Assembly (NCBI GenBank): GCA_033239005.1
Contig: BSQZ01000038.1
Span: 4,294,001 to 4,358,000 of the forward strand
Reading direction: 5' to 3'
Length of the DNA stretch: 64,000 nucleotides
Source: Lamellibrachia satsuma
Taxonomy: Eukaryota; Annelida; Polychaeta; Sabellida; Siboglinidae
Positions 31,470 to 46,611 of this stretch are shown piece after piece. The notes beneath the pieces were generated by a model. That model was given only the letters and a program-made list of their open reading frames with translations. It searched no databases and had not been told where the DNA came from. A program made the translations under genes and the position numbers. Every line of letters starts with the position of its first letter. Within the stretch, counting starts at the first letter, position 1.

Positions 31470-31616
31470 ATAACAGAGATCTTGGCAATGTGTCATAGCA
31501 GATATATTGGTGATGTGTCATATCACATATCTCGATGATGTGTCATAGCAGAGATCTTGGTGATGTGTCATGGCAGAGATCTTGGTGATGTGTCATGGCA
31601 GAGATCTTGGTGGCAG
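31470..31616. repeat. 25-bp tandem repeat, about five copies
   Basis: The unit is AGAGATCTTGGTGATGTGTC then ATGGC. The last copy runs into GGCAGAGTGGTTAGC, which loosely resembles a tRNA A box. Confidence 0.8.
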
Positions 31617-31619
31617 AGT

Positions 31620-34190
31620 GGTTAGCACACTCAGCTGTTTATCGTGAGGGTTACAGTTAAATACCTGGCCACAGCTGAAAAATAAAAATGTGTAAACATC
31701 GCTTTATCCATTATAACGCGGACGATCACATTAATGTCAGTTCCCTCCCTCTTTCCCTCTCTCCCTCGCTCCCTCATTCTCTCCCTCCCTCCCTCCCTCC
31801 CTCCCCTCTCTCTTCTCTCTAAGGAGTGAGCTCAGGACCGTTCCATTTTAAAATGCGGAGGGGTAGAACGTGAAAATAGTTCGTAATCCGTTGGTGTCAC
31901 AGTATAATCGCTCACTGATGGTGTAATGTGAATGCTATTAATTCAGGTACACTTCCATATTTTTTAATAGATATAAGAAATGAATTTAATATTTCATAAA
32001 TAATCATAAACTTCAACTGTTTTGCAAAAACAAAGTCTTCAAACGTTTCCCTTAGACAAGCCTTAGAATGTATTATCAATAATTATAGATAGGAACACAA
32101 TCATGTTCCAGTACAATCGTGGATGTGTGAAAAGTATGTTATATAGGACACGGCAGTGTGAGAAAAAGGTCCTGGTCACACGAGAAGTGAGCAAGAGAGA
32201 AACACTTGAACAGATTCATGACAATGATGAAAGTGCCAAGAAAGAAGGCTTGTGCGGAGGCAGTGGAACTGGAATCAGCATTGCAGTGCTGATCTTGTAT
32301 ACAATTGTATTCAGATGAAGAAGAAAAATTAAGGTGAAAAAGGTTTTTGCAGAAGGCCGCAAAAGAAATAGTAGGAAGACTTATATATGCTTCTTATAGT
32401 ATGTGATACGTATGTAGCCAAGTCATTTATGCAGTGGATAAGCATGTATGTATTTCAATTAATGACCGTTGTGTGCATCAGTTGTGCTATGGTGATTCAT
32501 ACTTGCATTTTCTAACAAGAATTGAGTTCGTAGATTGTACCAAAATAAATTTTATTTAAAGTTTCAAGTATATTTCTGTGTGGCTCATACATGACAAAAT
32601 AGTTGATGGGCAGCAACAGCAAAGCATAAAAATGGTCAGTCTTGTGCATAGGAAGTAGATGGATGTATACACATGAAGGTTATACACAGTGTAACGTCAT
32701 TGATTTCATGCATCAGTAACAATGCAGATATAGAGCAAAATAGTATAGCCTGGGGTAAAGCATATTCAATCACCAAATGATTTGACAACCAAGTGCTATC
32801 TACATTCTTTGTTTTTATATGAGATCGCATCTCTGATGTTCCTAGGTCAATGTATGTATACCCACATTCAAACGTACAGTAAACGTAATTTTTCAAAAGG
32901 CACACCATATGAAATCAATCCAAGAAGTCTTCAGTAAGCAGCATGTTTGGTTTCTCCCTTGCAAGTGTGTATGATCAAGTCATCAGTTGGGGAGTGACTG
33001 CAGTGATCCTCGTTCCCAAATGTCCCTGGTGAAGTATTTGCTTGGGAGCATATTTAGGGGTCCACAGTTTCAAGTGTGTATGGGAAGTCTTCAGTTGAGA
33101 GTTTGTGTTACAAGGTCTTTAGTTGCAAGTGTATATGGGAAGTCCTCAGTTCAGAGTGTGAATTACAGGTACTCAGTTGCATCAAATGCATATTTAAAAA
33201 TTCCATTAAAAATATTTCATCAAGATTAAGAAATAAGGAAAATCCATCAATCATACAAGAGAATCCATCGTTAAATTGTATGACGTTTTAAAAATGCGTT
33301 TCACTAAGATTCTCATGAATCCATTGAAAGTTGTTGAAAATATGTTATATCGACCATTTGTTACACACCGTTGACTTTTCTGCTCACTGGGTAAAGAGCG
33401 ACAATACCAGAGGTATTGTCACAGAGGACACTATTTCTATGACACACCGACGAAAATGTTGGCAAGTTTTGACCTTTGTCAATACAAATGATCGCGGAGA
33501 GCGCCAACGACTCTAATCGAGATTATAACATCGAATAAAGCAATATGATTGTTAGATGTGTGCATTGTGTAAACTAGATACATCTTACTATTTCAGTTGC
33601 CCATAATTTAACAGTAAATGTTTCCAAGACATCCTGGACCTTTGCACCGCCTCGAAACGCGTACTTTGTTTCTGTGTCTATGACTGTCTGATTCCAAAAC
33701 TCAATAACGTGTTCTGGGACATTTGCTCTCCCGTCATCTTTCCAAAAACAAAACACCATAAACACCACTCGGAATAACCAAACCATGCTTCCATCAGCGG
33801 GCAGTTCCAACAAGTTGGTTCGATTACAAGGTCAAACTAGGGGGTTCGACCATACAGGGCAGGGGTTCGATCACAAAGGGGGATTCGATCGAACCCCAGT
33901 CAGATCCGCCAGTGGTACACATGTGTAAAACCGTAAGACCGTTACGACAAACAAAGGCAGTTTTCTCGGGACTATTATGTGATAGATTGGTGCTGTGGTA
34001 CATAGTGTTATATGTCACGCAACGAGTTCTCATTTGCAATAATCATAGGTGAAGGCAAAAACTGGAGGGAATCGTCACATTAAATGCGGTCGATAACTAT
34101 GTTTAAACCTAACTAGTTTACGCTTAATGCCACTATCGGGTCTCATGCTGTGCCATGTTGTGATATGGTAACTGTTTCCCCGTTTTGTGC
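31620..34190. other. Intergenic, no supported gene
   Basis: It includes a short CT-rich tract (31740-31820). Frames at 32103-32318 (+) and 33574-33813 (-) are open but unrecognised and lack clear splice sites. At 33830-33900, short GGGGTTCGA-type repeats may mark an old element end. Confidence 0.35.
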
Positions 34191-37235
<3,045 letters not shown>

Positions 37236-37614
37236 CGGCTGAGGTCACGTGCGTGTCGTCTTCAACAGACGCAATACAAATATGATTATCATAATATTGT
37301 TGGCATATGGACGTTTAGTTGATTTTATTTAAGCAGTTATTGGCACTCGGTATATAAAGCAGGACTTGTTTTTTTTTGGGGGGGGGGCAAAACAATTTCC
37401 GCCATCTAATTTCGACCAGAAATCTTTACACTTATCAAACGTGTCCACTTTCAATGAGCAGTAACAGTTTAATTATACATAATAGACCCTTTGCATGATG
37501 ACGTCAGAATTCAAAACAAATGGGTGCGCGGTGCACCGTGGGCATAATTATGGGTCCCGCGTTGCCGCCTGAGCTGTAATCCGTGCCTTGGTAAGTGGGT
37601 TAGCCCACAACACC

Positions 37615-37782
37615 ATGACAGAGGCGTTAGTTTTGTTTCGCGAAAATTACATCAAGGGTGCGATTTTATGGGAGAAATTGGTCGACAAGAACGCAACAGA
37701 AGCGCTCAAGCGTTGGATTGCGTGCCGAGGCCTCACGACCACAACTGCAGAGCCAGAGAGACGTTCAGTGCTCGTTGCGAAG
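37615..37782 (+). CDS. SAP-like domain exon of the transposon
   Basis: ATG in good context (CACCATGA), 56 codons, donor GCGAAG|GTAAAG in phase 0. It encodes MTEALVLFRENYIKGAILWE, then EALKRWIACRGL and ERRSVLVAKV. The pattern LKRWLxCRGxxTxGxKxxLVxxV is the SAP-like start typical of animal YqaJ-recombinase transposon proteins. Downstream coding exons were not recovered; a weak candidate begins after TTTGCAG at about 38734. Confidence 0.5.
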
Positions 37783-38734
37783 GTAAAGTTCAACAACAGC
37801 GAGACTATTAGTACTCTAGCCGCGTGCTTTCGGCTTTCACAAGTCAACGGGGAACGGAATTAAATTAGTTTAATGCACTTTTTAATGCATTTTGAAAATA
37901 TCGGACGAAAATGCATGCAACCGTTCATAATAATAAACCCAGGAAAAGTTAGCAACGACCCCGTCATTTCGTTGACATTTAATGCGTTGCATAAATTGAG
38001 GCACCCTAACTGGATTGTACCGGTAGTCGGGTGTTCGTCTTGGTATAATTGTAAATATGTCACTCAAAAACAACTTTACCAACGATTTGTTGACACTCGA
38101 TCGATTAAATAGAATATCGATATGCCGAATGTATGTGAACATATCTGTGTGCGTGTGTGTGTGTGTGCGTGTGCGTGTGCGTGTGTGTTCACTATTTTAG
38201 AGCAGGCTATATAATATAGTGAGAACAGGTACAGACACAAGCCTTACATAATATATATCTTAATACGTTTGCGTTACTATGAATCATTATGGTATTTGTG
38301 CTTGTACTAAATTTTATAATATCAGTTATATATGTCAATGGGTTAAACTCGATTATGTGGCAGATTAATTTTATTTATTTGTCATTTGCTATGGCTTATC
38401 AGCCATTTTAGCAGCCACTGACTTTTCTCTACAGGTCTGTGATATTACAGAACCTCTTAACAATTGTACCTTCTAGTGTACTATATTAGTACTCTACTAT
38501 ATTAGTCTATACAAAGCCACTTCCGCACAAACAGACAGACATCCATATGTTCTTTGTCTGACCCATTCAACTATATATAATGCCTTTAATGGTCATTGTT
38601 AAACATAAAATACAGTGTAATTTACAACAGTAACTGTGTACAACAAAGATGAGAATCCTTACATTGCATATAAACTATACTAGCTATAATTGTCCATAGG
38701 GTGTCATTTTACTTTTGCATGTTTGTCTTTGCAG

Positions 38735-38899
38735 AGTGAAGGAACTGTAATGACATGCAAACATTTGTTTTTGGACTCTGACCGTGAGACTACAATGCGA
38801 ATTCTACAGGAGCAACTACAAAGCATGAAGAACATCGCAGAACCATGGATGTTGTGCCATTTCAGTATTCATACACGTCTATTGTTGAATACCTTGTGA
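38735..38899 (+). pseudogene. Possible downstream exon of the transposon protein
   Basis: After acceptor TTTGTCTTTGCAG a phase-0 frame reads SEGTVMTCKHLFLDSDRETT then MRILQEQLQSMKNIAEPWML before ending at 38899. Phase agrees with the donor at 37782. No domain was recognised, and the similarity to any YqaJ protein is unproven. Confidence 0.25.
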
Positions 38900-39061
38900 G
38901 ACGTCAAGTAGCAGTTCTTGATGCCAGTGAAACAGCCTCGAGTGACCCTATGACGCTACCCACTGCTGACATTTGCCGCTATGACGCCACCCACTGCTGA
39001 CATGTGAAGGGACACAACTTATTTGCACCCGGGCATGTTGGAGAACTTCTGTTGAACCGTG

Positions 39062-39265
39062 CTACAGTTGGCGCTGTGTATGCCGGGTTAAGTGTGCTTG
39101 CTTCATTGCATGGTGCACGATATGATGTGAAGTGGATGGAAAATCAACAGTGTTGGTTTGGGATGGATCTTCGACAGGTAGCTCGTCAACGACGGCACTT
39201 TGTGAGCTTGCCTCAGCAATCCCTCCATCACATTCCATTGGTTCACTGCAGACTGGCACGTGTTC
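39062..39265 (-). pseudogene. Second exon of the convergent transposon gene
   Basis: Acceptor CTGTCTTTTTCAG, then EHVPVCSEPMECDGGIAEAS and a Ser/acidic-rich stretch ending HTQRQL and TAG. It joins in phase 0 to the donor at 39793. It looks like the disordered part after a DNA-binding domain in DNA-transposon proteins; the catalytic part is missing. Confidence 0.4.
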
Positions 39266-39412
39266 CTGAAAAAGACAGTGCATTATGAAATAGATAATAA
39301 ATCTAAAGTTGTACATAATACATGACCAGATGTCTTGGTCTTTATCAACCCATATTTGGGCCTGAAAATAGGGCATACGTGGGCCAGTTGAAAGTATTAG
39401 ACATATTTACAT

Positions 39413-39415
39413 ACG

Positions 39416-39463
<48 letters not shown>

Positions 39464-39515
39464 TGTCTACTTTTGGGTTTTATTGTAGTAATTCAGTCGT
39501 ATTAAAGTATAGATC
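39413..39515. repeat. (GCGT)n microsatellite with a 35-bp flank shared with 42617-42700
   Basis: The GCGT tract is followed by GTCTACTTTTGGGTTTTATT then GTAGTAATTCAGTCGT. The same tract plus flank recurs at 42617-42700. Confidence 0.9.
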
Positions 39516-39792
39516 CAGTACAAGTGTACCAGAACAATTGTTTATGGTTAGATTAAGAGAGAAACCCAACCATTTAACCAGTATCTACCTATTTTTTTAA
39601 TTATATATTTACTGTATACACTACATGCTTGATATATAAGCATGTCAACAAATCACAACACACTCAACATGTTGTGATGTGTTGATATCATAATAAGTCA
39701 ACTTGCTATTTCAATTTAATCGTGAAACAGCCAAAGCAAGGGATCGGTTTTCTTTTGATTTATTTTCAACCACAGATGGATTAAGTACTTAC

Positions 39793-39930
39793 GTTGGAAA
39801 AATCAGACGTAGCCATGGGCGACGATTCCGTGTAGTTCGCCTCCAGAGTCGCCGTACAGCTGGGGTCAACGCCGGAGTATCGAACGTCAGAAGAGCTGGC
39901 GTTTTCGACTATGTCACTATTCAGATCTAT
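39793..39930 (-). pseudogene. First exon fragment of the convergent transposon gene
   Basis: The open frame reads DIVENASSSDVRYSGVDPSC then EANYTESSPMATSDFSN and a perfect donor AAC|GTAAGT. It is blocked upstream by a stop inside a short local duplication (CTGAATAGAT), which separates it from a possible ATG. Phase 0 matches the exon at 39265. Confidence 0.4.
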
Positions 39931-40407
39931 TCAGATGATCGCTCGGACATTTTGATGAACATTCTTCGGCCAATTTTTCGTTGTACTCGTTGATCATACT
40001 CGGCCATTCTGGTATCCATGGAAATATAGTAGGGGTGTTTTCAACGTGAGTCCTTCGGCTGTTACGTTCGAGTTCACGCGAAGATTTTTGTTTCTAATGT
40101 CACGAGCCCAATCCACCGTTTCCTGCGTTGCTCATCTCGTGGCAACACATGCAAACTTAAGCGCTTGTATTGTTTACTAGCAGCATGACATTGCGGCACG
40201 CTGCAGTTAGTTTTCGCTATAATAATCAGATTAATAGCAACGTGTCAATGAAATAACGACATCTTCTTTGCCTTTGTTTACGCGCAAAACCGGCGGAACC
40301 GTTACTTATCCGACCCCCGATAAGGCCCACGGTGCACCGCGCTGTTTTGGTTCTGACGTCATCAAGTTTTTGTAGAGGGTATATACAAATGATGTGCTTT
40401 TGTGCAG

Positions 40408-40498
40408 AGGGAAGACGGCGCGACGTCGGGTGCTAACTGCTGCTCTAGCCAAGGAGCGCTTTGATTGTCTCATGCGTGTCTATATGGGGAGACGTTAA
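40408..40498 (+). CDS. Possible terminal exon of an unrecognised gene
   Basis: After acceptor TGTGCTTTTGTGCAG the frame reads GKTARRRVLTAALAKERFDC then LMRVYMGRR and TAA. It is Arg/Lys/Ala-rich and helical in look. The right end of the inverted-repeat transposon (about 40382) lies only ~25 bp upstream of the acceptor. No upstream partner exon was identified. Confidence 0.25.
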
Positions 40499-40499
40499 G

Positions 40500-42600
40500 G
40501 TAAGACTGGTGTGCCCTCAGTCGAATCATCGATTTTTTTGGCGCATCAGTGAGCCCTATTCGACCCACCTTGCGGTCAAGCATCGTCGTTTTGTGGATTT
40601 AAGGTTTTCTGTGCGAACCAAAACACGTGACCCAAAAATTATTATGGATTTATAAAAAATCGTGGTGGCAACACTGCGCTCGGTAATGAACACACGGGAC
40701 CTGTTTATGGTTCCTCGTGGGGGTAACTCTAATTTGTTTCACGTGTAGATGTCGCTAAGTTCAAACATATGATATTTATTTTGATCCCTCTGTTCCAAAC
40801 TATTGGGCGTGTTATTGTACGTGTCTTACGATTATGCCTACACACCAATGCCTTGTACCTACCTGTACGTTTAAGAACTATCTGGTGTTGGCGAACGCGT
40901 GTCTGGTCCCGTCTTCCAAGATCTCAAGACATTCAAAAATGTTTTCTCAAGCTTGACGATTCGATGCCAAAACACCTGCTCGACGTTGTTCAACGGCTTG
41001 ACTAGTTGCCTTCGCGTTTCCGTAAAACTGACTGCGTGAACACCAACGTGTTAACACGTCTAGTACCCACGGTAGTTGATTTATTAGCTTGATAGCTCTG
41101 AACGTATCTGCGTCTTATCACATTATATACGCAGCGCTAACAAAGAGTACACCGTCAACATTCGCTGTTACAGATCTTGACGGTGAATATAAAATGACCT
41201 AAAGCCCTCAAGCACAAAACAGGAATAGTACCTGAGCGAGTAGTCAATCATAAGCGCTTCTGTGGCAATTATTATCTATTTAAACGTGTTCCAAGTGCAT
41301 TGTCATTGCTAAACTAATCATTCTCAATTCTGCGGGCACTGTGACCCGTAGACCCATAATTAAATGGCACCTAGGTGTTAATCAACGCTGATACCATCAA
41401 CGCTCTCAGAAAACACAACGCTCTCGTGGCTGAAACTAAACGAACCGGCAGTCAAGGGAAATCACAATCCATTCAGGCTACCAATTCATACCATTTGTAG
41501 CTGACATTGATTATGTGTACACCGTGAGAAAATATACACTTATAGTTTAGTTACAACCAACATGTTGGTTCATGTACTTTGGACGTCAAAACGTCGGATT
41601 GCCGAGATTGCGAGGCACAGTGTAATAATAATAATATTATATAATATTATATAGTTAAAATATATATGCACTAAGTGACGTCTCCACCACGGTCAGCTGA
41701 AAACAACCCAAATGGTCAGACTGGTCATTAAAAAAAATCCTATCCCCTGTGTAGAGTGCGATCTTCAAATATCGCAAGGTATGTACAAACAATGAGGTAC
41801 CTCACTATACCTACACACCTGGCTTAGACACCTGTCACCAGTGCATATATTATGTTCCTTGCAATCCAGGTCATCTACGAAAATTGGTGAAGGGAGCCCG
41901 CGAACCGGTAGTGATATTGTTATCGCTCCCGCTTATTGGTTCTCATACATAGACCAGCCTCAACTAGTGGCAGGCTACCAAGCAAGATCCAATGTATAGA
42001 GCATCGGCCAGTTCTGTCTAATCCATTGCCATTGTTAACACATTGGTTTTGTCAGCACAGTTCTCACTACCATTATCGTCACCGCTGTCAACGTTTCTAC
42101 TAGGTAAATGTGTCATGTCAACCGCATATTCAAACTGGATACGCTCACAGCTATATATTAACTATAATAACTATTAATTCGCCTGTTCGCCAGATTCATT
42201 ATTGTTTACCGGTTTATGAAAACTCCGGGTGATCACATGGCATTTTAGTTTGACTTCAACAAACTCCACTACTCGGCAAACACGTTGCAAATGGATTTCA
42301 ATGTATCGAAATGTGCCGTTCTGCCAGTTACCACCAATCAAACATTTCCACCGATGTTTACCCTACACAGGGCCGACATATCCCACGGACTAATAACCAG
42401 AACTGAAGCGATGTTACCGTGAATTAGACGTGAACACGGACTTTTGTCGCAATCCTACTGAGTGTGTAATTGCGGCCTACGAAGCGAACAGTCAATCAGA
42501 AGCGGACCTGCTGCAATTATATTTTGCAAAAATATTCCAAGTGAATTTGCATTACTAAATTTATGGAGGAACCACAACCCGAAGGCAGATTATTAAATCA
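40500..42600. other. Intergenic, no supported feature
   Basis: A 78-codon frame at 40769-41005 has no recognised content. The remainder is unique AT-rich sequence with a short ATAATATTAT tract near 41630. Confidence 0.4.
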
Positions 42601-42616
42601 CACATATCATACCCGT

Positions 42617-42619
42617 GTG

Positions 42620-42659
<40 letters not shown>

Positions 42660-42700
42660 TGTCTACTTTTGGGTTTTATTGTAGTAATTCAGTCGTTTGA
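42617..42700. repeat. (GCGT)n microsatellite, second copy with shared flank
   Basis: The same GTCTACTTTTGGGTTTTATT then GTAGTAATTCAGTCGT flank as at 39413-39515, in the same orientation. The sequence outside this block is unrelated. Confidence 0.9.
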
Positions 42701-42832
42701 CCAATCAAATCAACGGACTCGTCATGTGACATGGTACATGTCCCCTTAAGGACCGGCATTATGTTCGACGACATCGAAATTGGTGGACTTATTTCTTATG
42801 ATGTTTTTCATTATTTCGTATGACGTTGTTCA

Positions 42833-43250
42833 GTTGTTCAATATAGATATAGACCGCCACAATTACTAGATACGCGGCCTCCATGTTGTTCAATATAGAT
42901 ATAGACCGCCACAATTACTAGATACGCGGCCTCCATGTTGTTCAATATAGATACAGACCGCCACAATTACTAGATACGCGGCCTCCATGTTGTTCAATAT
43001 AGATATAGACCGCCACAATTACTAGATACGCGTCCTCCATGTTGTTCAATATAGATATAGACCGCCACAATTACTAGATACGCGTCCTCCATGTTGTTCA
43101 ATATAGATATAGACCGCCACAATTACTAGATACGCGTCCTCCATGTTGTTCAATATAGATACATATCGCCACAATTACTAGATACGCGTCCTCCATGTTG
43201 TTCAATATAGATATAGACCGCCACAATTACTAGATACGCGGCCTCCATGT
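42833..43250. repeat. 52-bp minisatellite, eight copies
   Basis: The unit is ATGTTGTTCAATATAGATAT, then AGACCGCCACAATTACTAGA and TACGCGGCCTCC. Outer copies have GCGGCC and inner ones GCGTCC. Confidence 0.95.
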
Positions 43251-43259
43251 TGCAACCCG

Positions 43260-45080
43260 CGCATTGGGGTACTTTATGTTCGGGTTACATTGACGAGTTA
43301 CGTCCTATAGCAGATAACAAGTGTTTGACGCATGTTACGAATGGTGCATGCCCGGAGAGTGTAAGGTCCGCTCCGTAGCAAACAGTGATATTTATATTAT
43401 ACGTAAGCCATTATAAAATCGTATTTCTAACGGAATCATTTGCACATCTTATTGCGTCATTTCAGACTCAAATATTCACAACGGGCCTACTGAAGAATGC
43501 ACCTTTTATATATTGTTGTTGCTGGTGGCGCCATCAGCGTGATATTTGTACCTACCAGGTGGCGCCACTTGCATAAATAAGATTAATATGTGATATAATT
43601 ATATTATTATTATATAATTATATTATAAGCTGGCTACTAAAATTGAGTTTTGCACAGACAGCTTACAATATGAAGCAGGTACGTGGCATAATATTACATG
43701 GGGTGGTGAAATTTCACACCAAAGAGTTCAATGTGTAAGTATAGCACGTAGCTCACACAGTGTGCGTAGCATGCACCCCCCCCCCCCACCCCCACCCCCC
43801 ATACACACACATTGTTAACCTGGCACTCGTTTAAATAGTTGTACTTTGTATATCTGGCAACAAGCATTCTCTCAGTTCTTCTTCATCTTCAGTTTTATTG
43901 TAGAGGCCCAGGAACCGTGAACCGAGTCAAGTACGAATATTAATGACACGTCAAAGATATGTGAGTGGCTACCACGAATTGTATCGAAGTTGGAACACCT
44001 TGCCGGGCCGTAGGACAGTCGTAGAGCGTTCCAGGTAAATACATCGATCGTTGCTGTTGTCGAAACGATGCATGTGCATATATGGGCCATGACTGTCCGA
44101 TACAGATTCGCATGTTATATATAGTTCTCGTTTAATAGATTAGGATTAAGTAGGAGGTTGGACCCCAAATTATGTGGGATGTGGGAGGTAGGATTGGCGG
44201 GAGGTGGGAGATTGGCCCCACAAATAGGTGGGAGATGGGAGATTGCTCTCCAAAACAGGTGGGATGTGAGAGGTTGAGACCCTGCCACACATCCCTCCAT
44301 AGTGTAGCAGAACAAGTGTCAGGTAACTGTTATGTGAAATGCATGACTATCAGTAGGCCCTACGTGGCTAGAACGTGGACTTTACGATTGTTGCGAAAAG
44401 AATACCTATTATGACCACTTCACAATCAAGGTCAAGAGTGTATTCATCGCAACAGTTGGCGTTATTATGAGTCGTATTCATCGCTAATACAAAGCTTATT
44501 CATCGACAAATTCGCAGATTAATATCAGCTGATCTTTAGTAACTTCACGTAAGAAGCTAAATACAGTGCCTGAACAACGAATCGGCCTGTTCGAGCCTAA
44601 ACAGAATTGCCGGCGAACCGTTTATCGCGTCTATCAATCAGCCACTGCCATCGAAGCGTATCTAATCCGCTGGTAAACTCGTGTGAACACAGTTGGCGGT
44701 ACAAGTATAGCAAGTAAGTACAAGGTGGAATTTTCCAACAGGGCCTCCTGAGATTTGTTCGTAGCTGTTTCGAGAGGCGTTCGTCTGCAGGAGACTTGTA
44801 TAGGTTAGTGACAAGTCTACGTGATTCGGGGAAGTTGTTCAATCTGGATTTTGTCTATATAATATCGTACACTTTTATACTGTTGACACTATGGTCTGAG
44901 ATATGGTGTCAACGCCTTGGCTTCAGATTGTTCTGATTTAGTCAATGATCAATGTAAGTACTGCCATACGGCCTGGCCCTACAGACGGAGATGTTGACAA
45001 ACATAGGCCTACTTCTCGCCCGTCTAGGCGATTAGGAGATTTTGGCAACCGCAAGCCAGACACCTTAGCTGGATATCCCT
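43260..45080. other. Intergenic, no supported gene
   Basis: It contains a poly-C tract (43775-43800) and a short GGTGGGAGATGGGAG-type repeat at 44180-44275. No coding frame with splice sites. Confidence 0.4.
43525..43570. promoter_or_regulatory. Paired GGTGGCGCCA motifs (possible CTCF-type site)
   Basis: CTGGTGGCGCCATCAG and ACCAGGTGGCGCCACTT lie ~30 bp apart. AGGTGGCGCCA matches the CTCF core described in Drosophila. The sites lie between the two paralogous genes. Binding is inferred from motif only. Confidence 0.25.
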
Positions 45081-45082
45081 GT

Positions 45083-45955
45083 AGGAACGACATGCTTCAA
45101 CGACATCTAGACAGTTTGTGAACTGTGTAGTAAGGAACAACATGCTTCAACGACATGTGGACAGTCTGAGCTCCGTGTAGTAAGGAGTAACATGCTTCAA
45201 CGACACGTGGACAGTCTGAGCTCCGTGTAGTAAGGAGCAACATGCTTCAACGACATGTGGGCAGTCTGAGCTCCGTGTAGTAAGGAGCAACATGCTTCAA
45301 CGGCATGTGGGCAGTCTGAGTTCCGTGTAGTAAGGAACAACATGCTTCAACGACATTTGGACAGCCTGAGCTCCGTGTAGTAAGGAGCAACATGCTTCAA
45401 CGACATGTGGGCAGTCTGAGCTCCGTGTAGTAAGGAGCAACATGCTTCAACGACATCTGGACAGCCTGAGCTCCGTGTAGTAAGGAGCAACATGCTTCAA
45501 CGACATATGGACAGTCTGAGCTCCGTGTAGTAAGGAGCAACATGCTTCAACGACATATGGACAGTCTGAGCTTCGTGTAGTAAGGAGCAACATGCTTCAA
45601 CGACATATTGACAGTCTGACCTCCGTGTAGTAAGGAACAACATGCTTCAACGACATCTGGACAGCCTGAGCTCCGTGTAGTAAGGAGCAACATGCTTCAA
45701 CGACATCTGGACAGCCTGAGCTCCGTGTAGTAAGGAGCAACATGCTTCAACGGCATATGGACAGTCTGAGCTCCGTGTAGTAAGGAGCAACATGCTTCAA
45801 CGACATATGGACAGTCTGAGCTCCGTGTAGTAAGGAGCAACATGCTTCAACGACATATTGACAGTCTGACCTCCGTGTAGTAAGGAACAACATGCTTCAA
45901 CGACATCTGGACAGCCTGAGCTCTGTGTAGTAAGGAGCAACATGCTTCAACACCT
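45083..45955. repeat. 50-bp minisatellite, about 17 copies
   Basis: The unit is GAGCAACATGCTTCAACGAC, then ATATGGACAGTCTGAGCTCC and GTGTAGTAAG. Variants (ATCTGG/ATATTG, GACCTCC) recur with spacing that suggests multi-unit duplications. It lies just upstream of the plus-strand unknown gene. Confidence 0.95.
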
Positions 45956-46205
45956 GAGCAGTATGAGAACCGTGTAATTAACAAGATGGATAACTGGATA
46001 ACAGTTTTAACTTTTCTGTTTGTGGCTAACTGACTATATGTCACATGAATTGTGAAACTGATGAGACGTATTATAATTGTAATATCGCAATATGATCTGC
46101 GTCGATGCACTAATTGGTCATTACTACACATTGTTTTAACATACTGCAAATCATTTGAACGTGTATTGTGTATATTGTGTTTCGCGATGACGCTAACACG
46201 TTTGC

Positions 46206-46402
46206 ATTGAAATAATCAACTTCAAATTGAATAATTAATGACTACGTGTTTGTACACACACACTTACGCACACATGCACAAACAGAACACGCATGCATGC
46301 ACGCACGCACACGCACACGCGCACGCATGCACGCACGCACGCAACCACAAAAAAAATCAACTTCAAATTGAATAATTAATGACTACGTGCTCTTCGATGC
46401 AG
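46206..46402. repeat. Direct repeat flanking a CACG/CA microsatellite
   Basis: AATCAACTTCAAATTGAATA then ATTAATGACTACGTG occurs at about 46206 and again at about 46356. Between them is an alternating CA/CACG tract. The second copy leads directly into the acceptor TCTTCGATGCAG of the unknown gene. Confidence 0.9.
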
Positions 46403-46416
46403 AACCTGTTGAAAGC

Positions 46417-46611
46417 ATGACCGGAACTAGCTACGCTGCACGCGCACTACGCTACCACGGCGTCGCCAACTACTCCCTGGACGCCCGTCTGGTGGAGGAA
46501 GGAGACGAGATCTACCTACGCGTGTGGCAGCCCAGCGGCGACGACAGCGACATAGCGGACCGTCTGCGCAAGAATACGTATTCGTGGGGCGCCAAAAACG
46601 TACCGTTGAAA
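46417..46611 (+). CDS. Exon 1 of unknown-function gene (plus-strand paralogue)
   Basis: Sixty-five codons start at an ATG 14 bases after a candidate acceptor. C/G-ending codons dominate (for example GAC GCC CGT CTG GTG GAG GAA GGA GAC GAG). Upstream lies a microsatellite flanked by a 35-bp direct repeat whose second copy runs into this exon's acceptor. Confidence 0.6.

Larger units (their letters stand above)
37485..40382. mobile_element. Decayed ISL2EU-like DNA transposon with inverted ends and two convergent gene remnants
   Basis: The ends are imperfect inverted repeats. Both carry a GACCCT/TACCCT start, then TGATGACGTCAGAA, CAAAACA and GCGCGGTGCACCGTGGGC reading inward (left 37485-37550, right 40382-40310 on the minus strand). 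Inside the left end, on the plus strand, is a SAP-like exon; inside the right end, on the minus strand, is a two-exon acidic/Ser-rich remnant. Convergent genes, one with a SAP-like N-terminus, fit ISL2EU/YqaJ-type elements. The flanking TA steps leave the target duplication ambiguous. No YqaJ nuclease core or DDE core remains, so the superfamily name is inference. Confidence 0.6.

Noticed and set aside
31610..31672. tRNA-like GGCAGAGTGGTTAGC
   Set aside because: No usable B box or paired stems; it is at the end of a 25-bp tandem repeat.
40769..41005. 78-codon plus-strand frame
   Set aside because: No homology, splice sites or codon bias.
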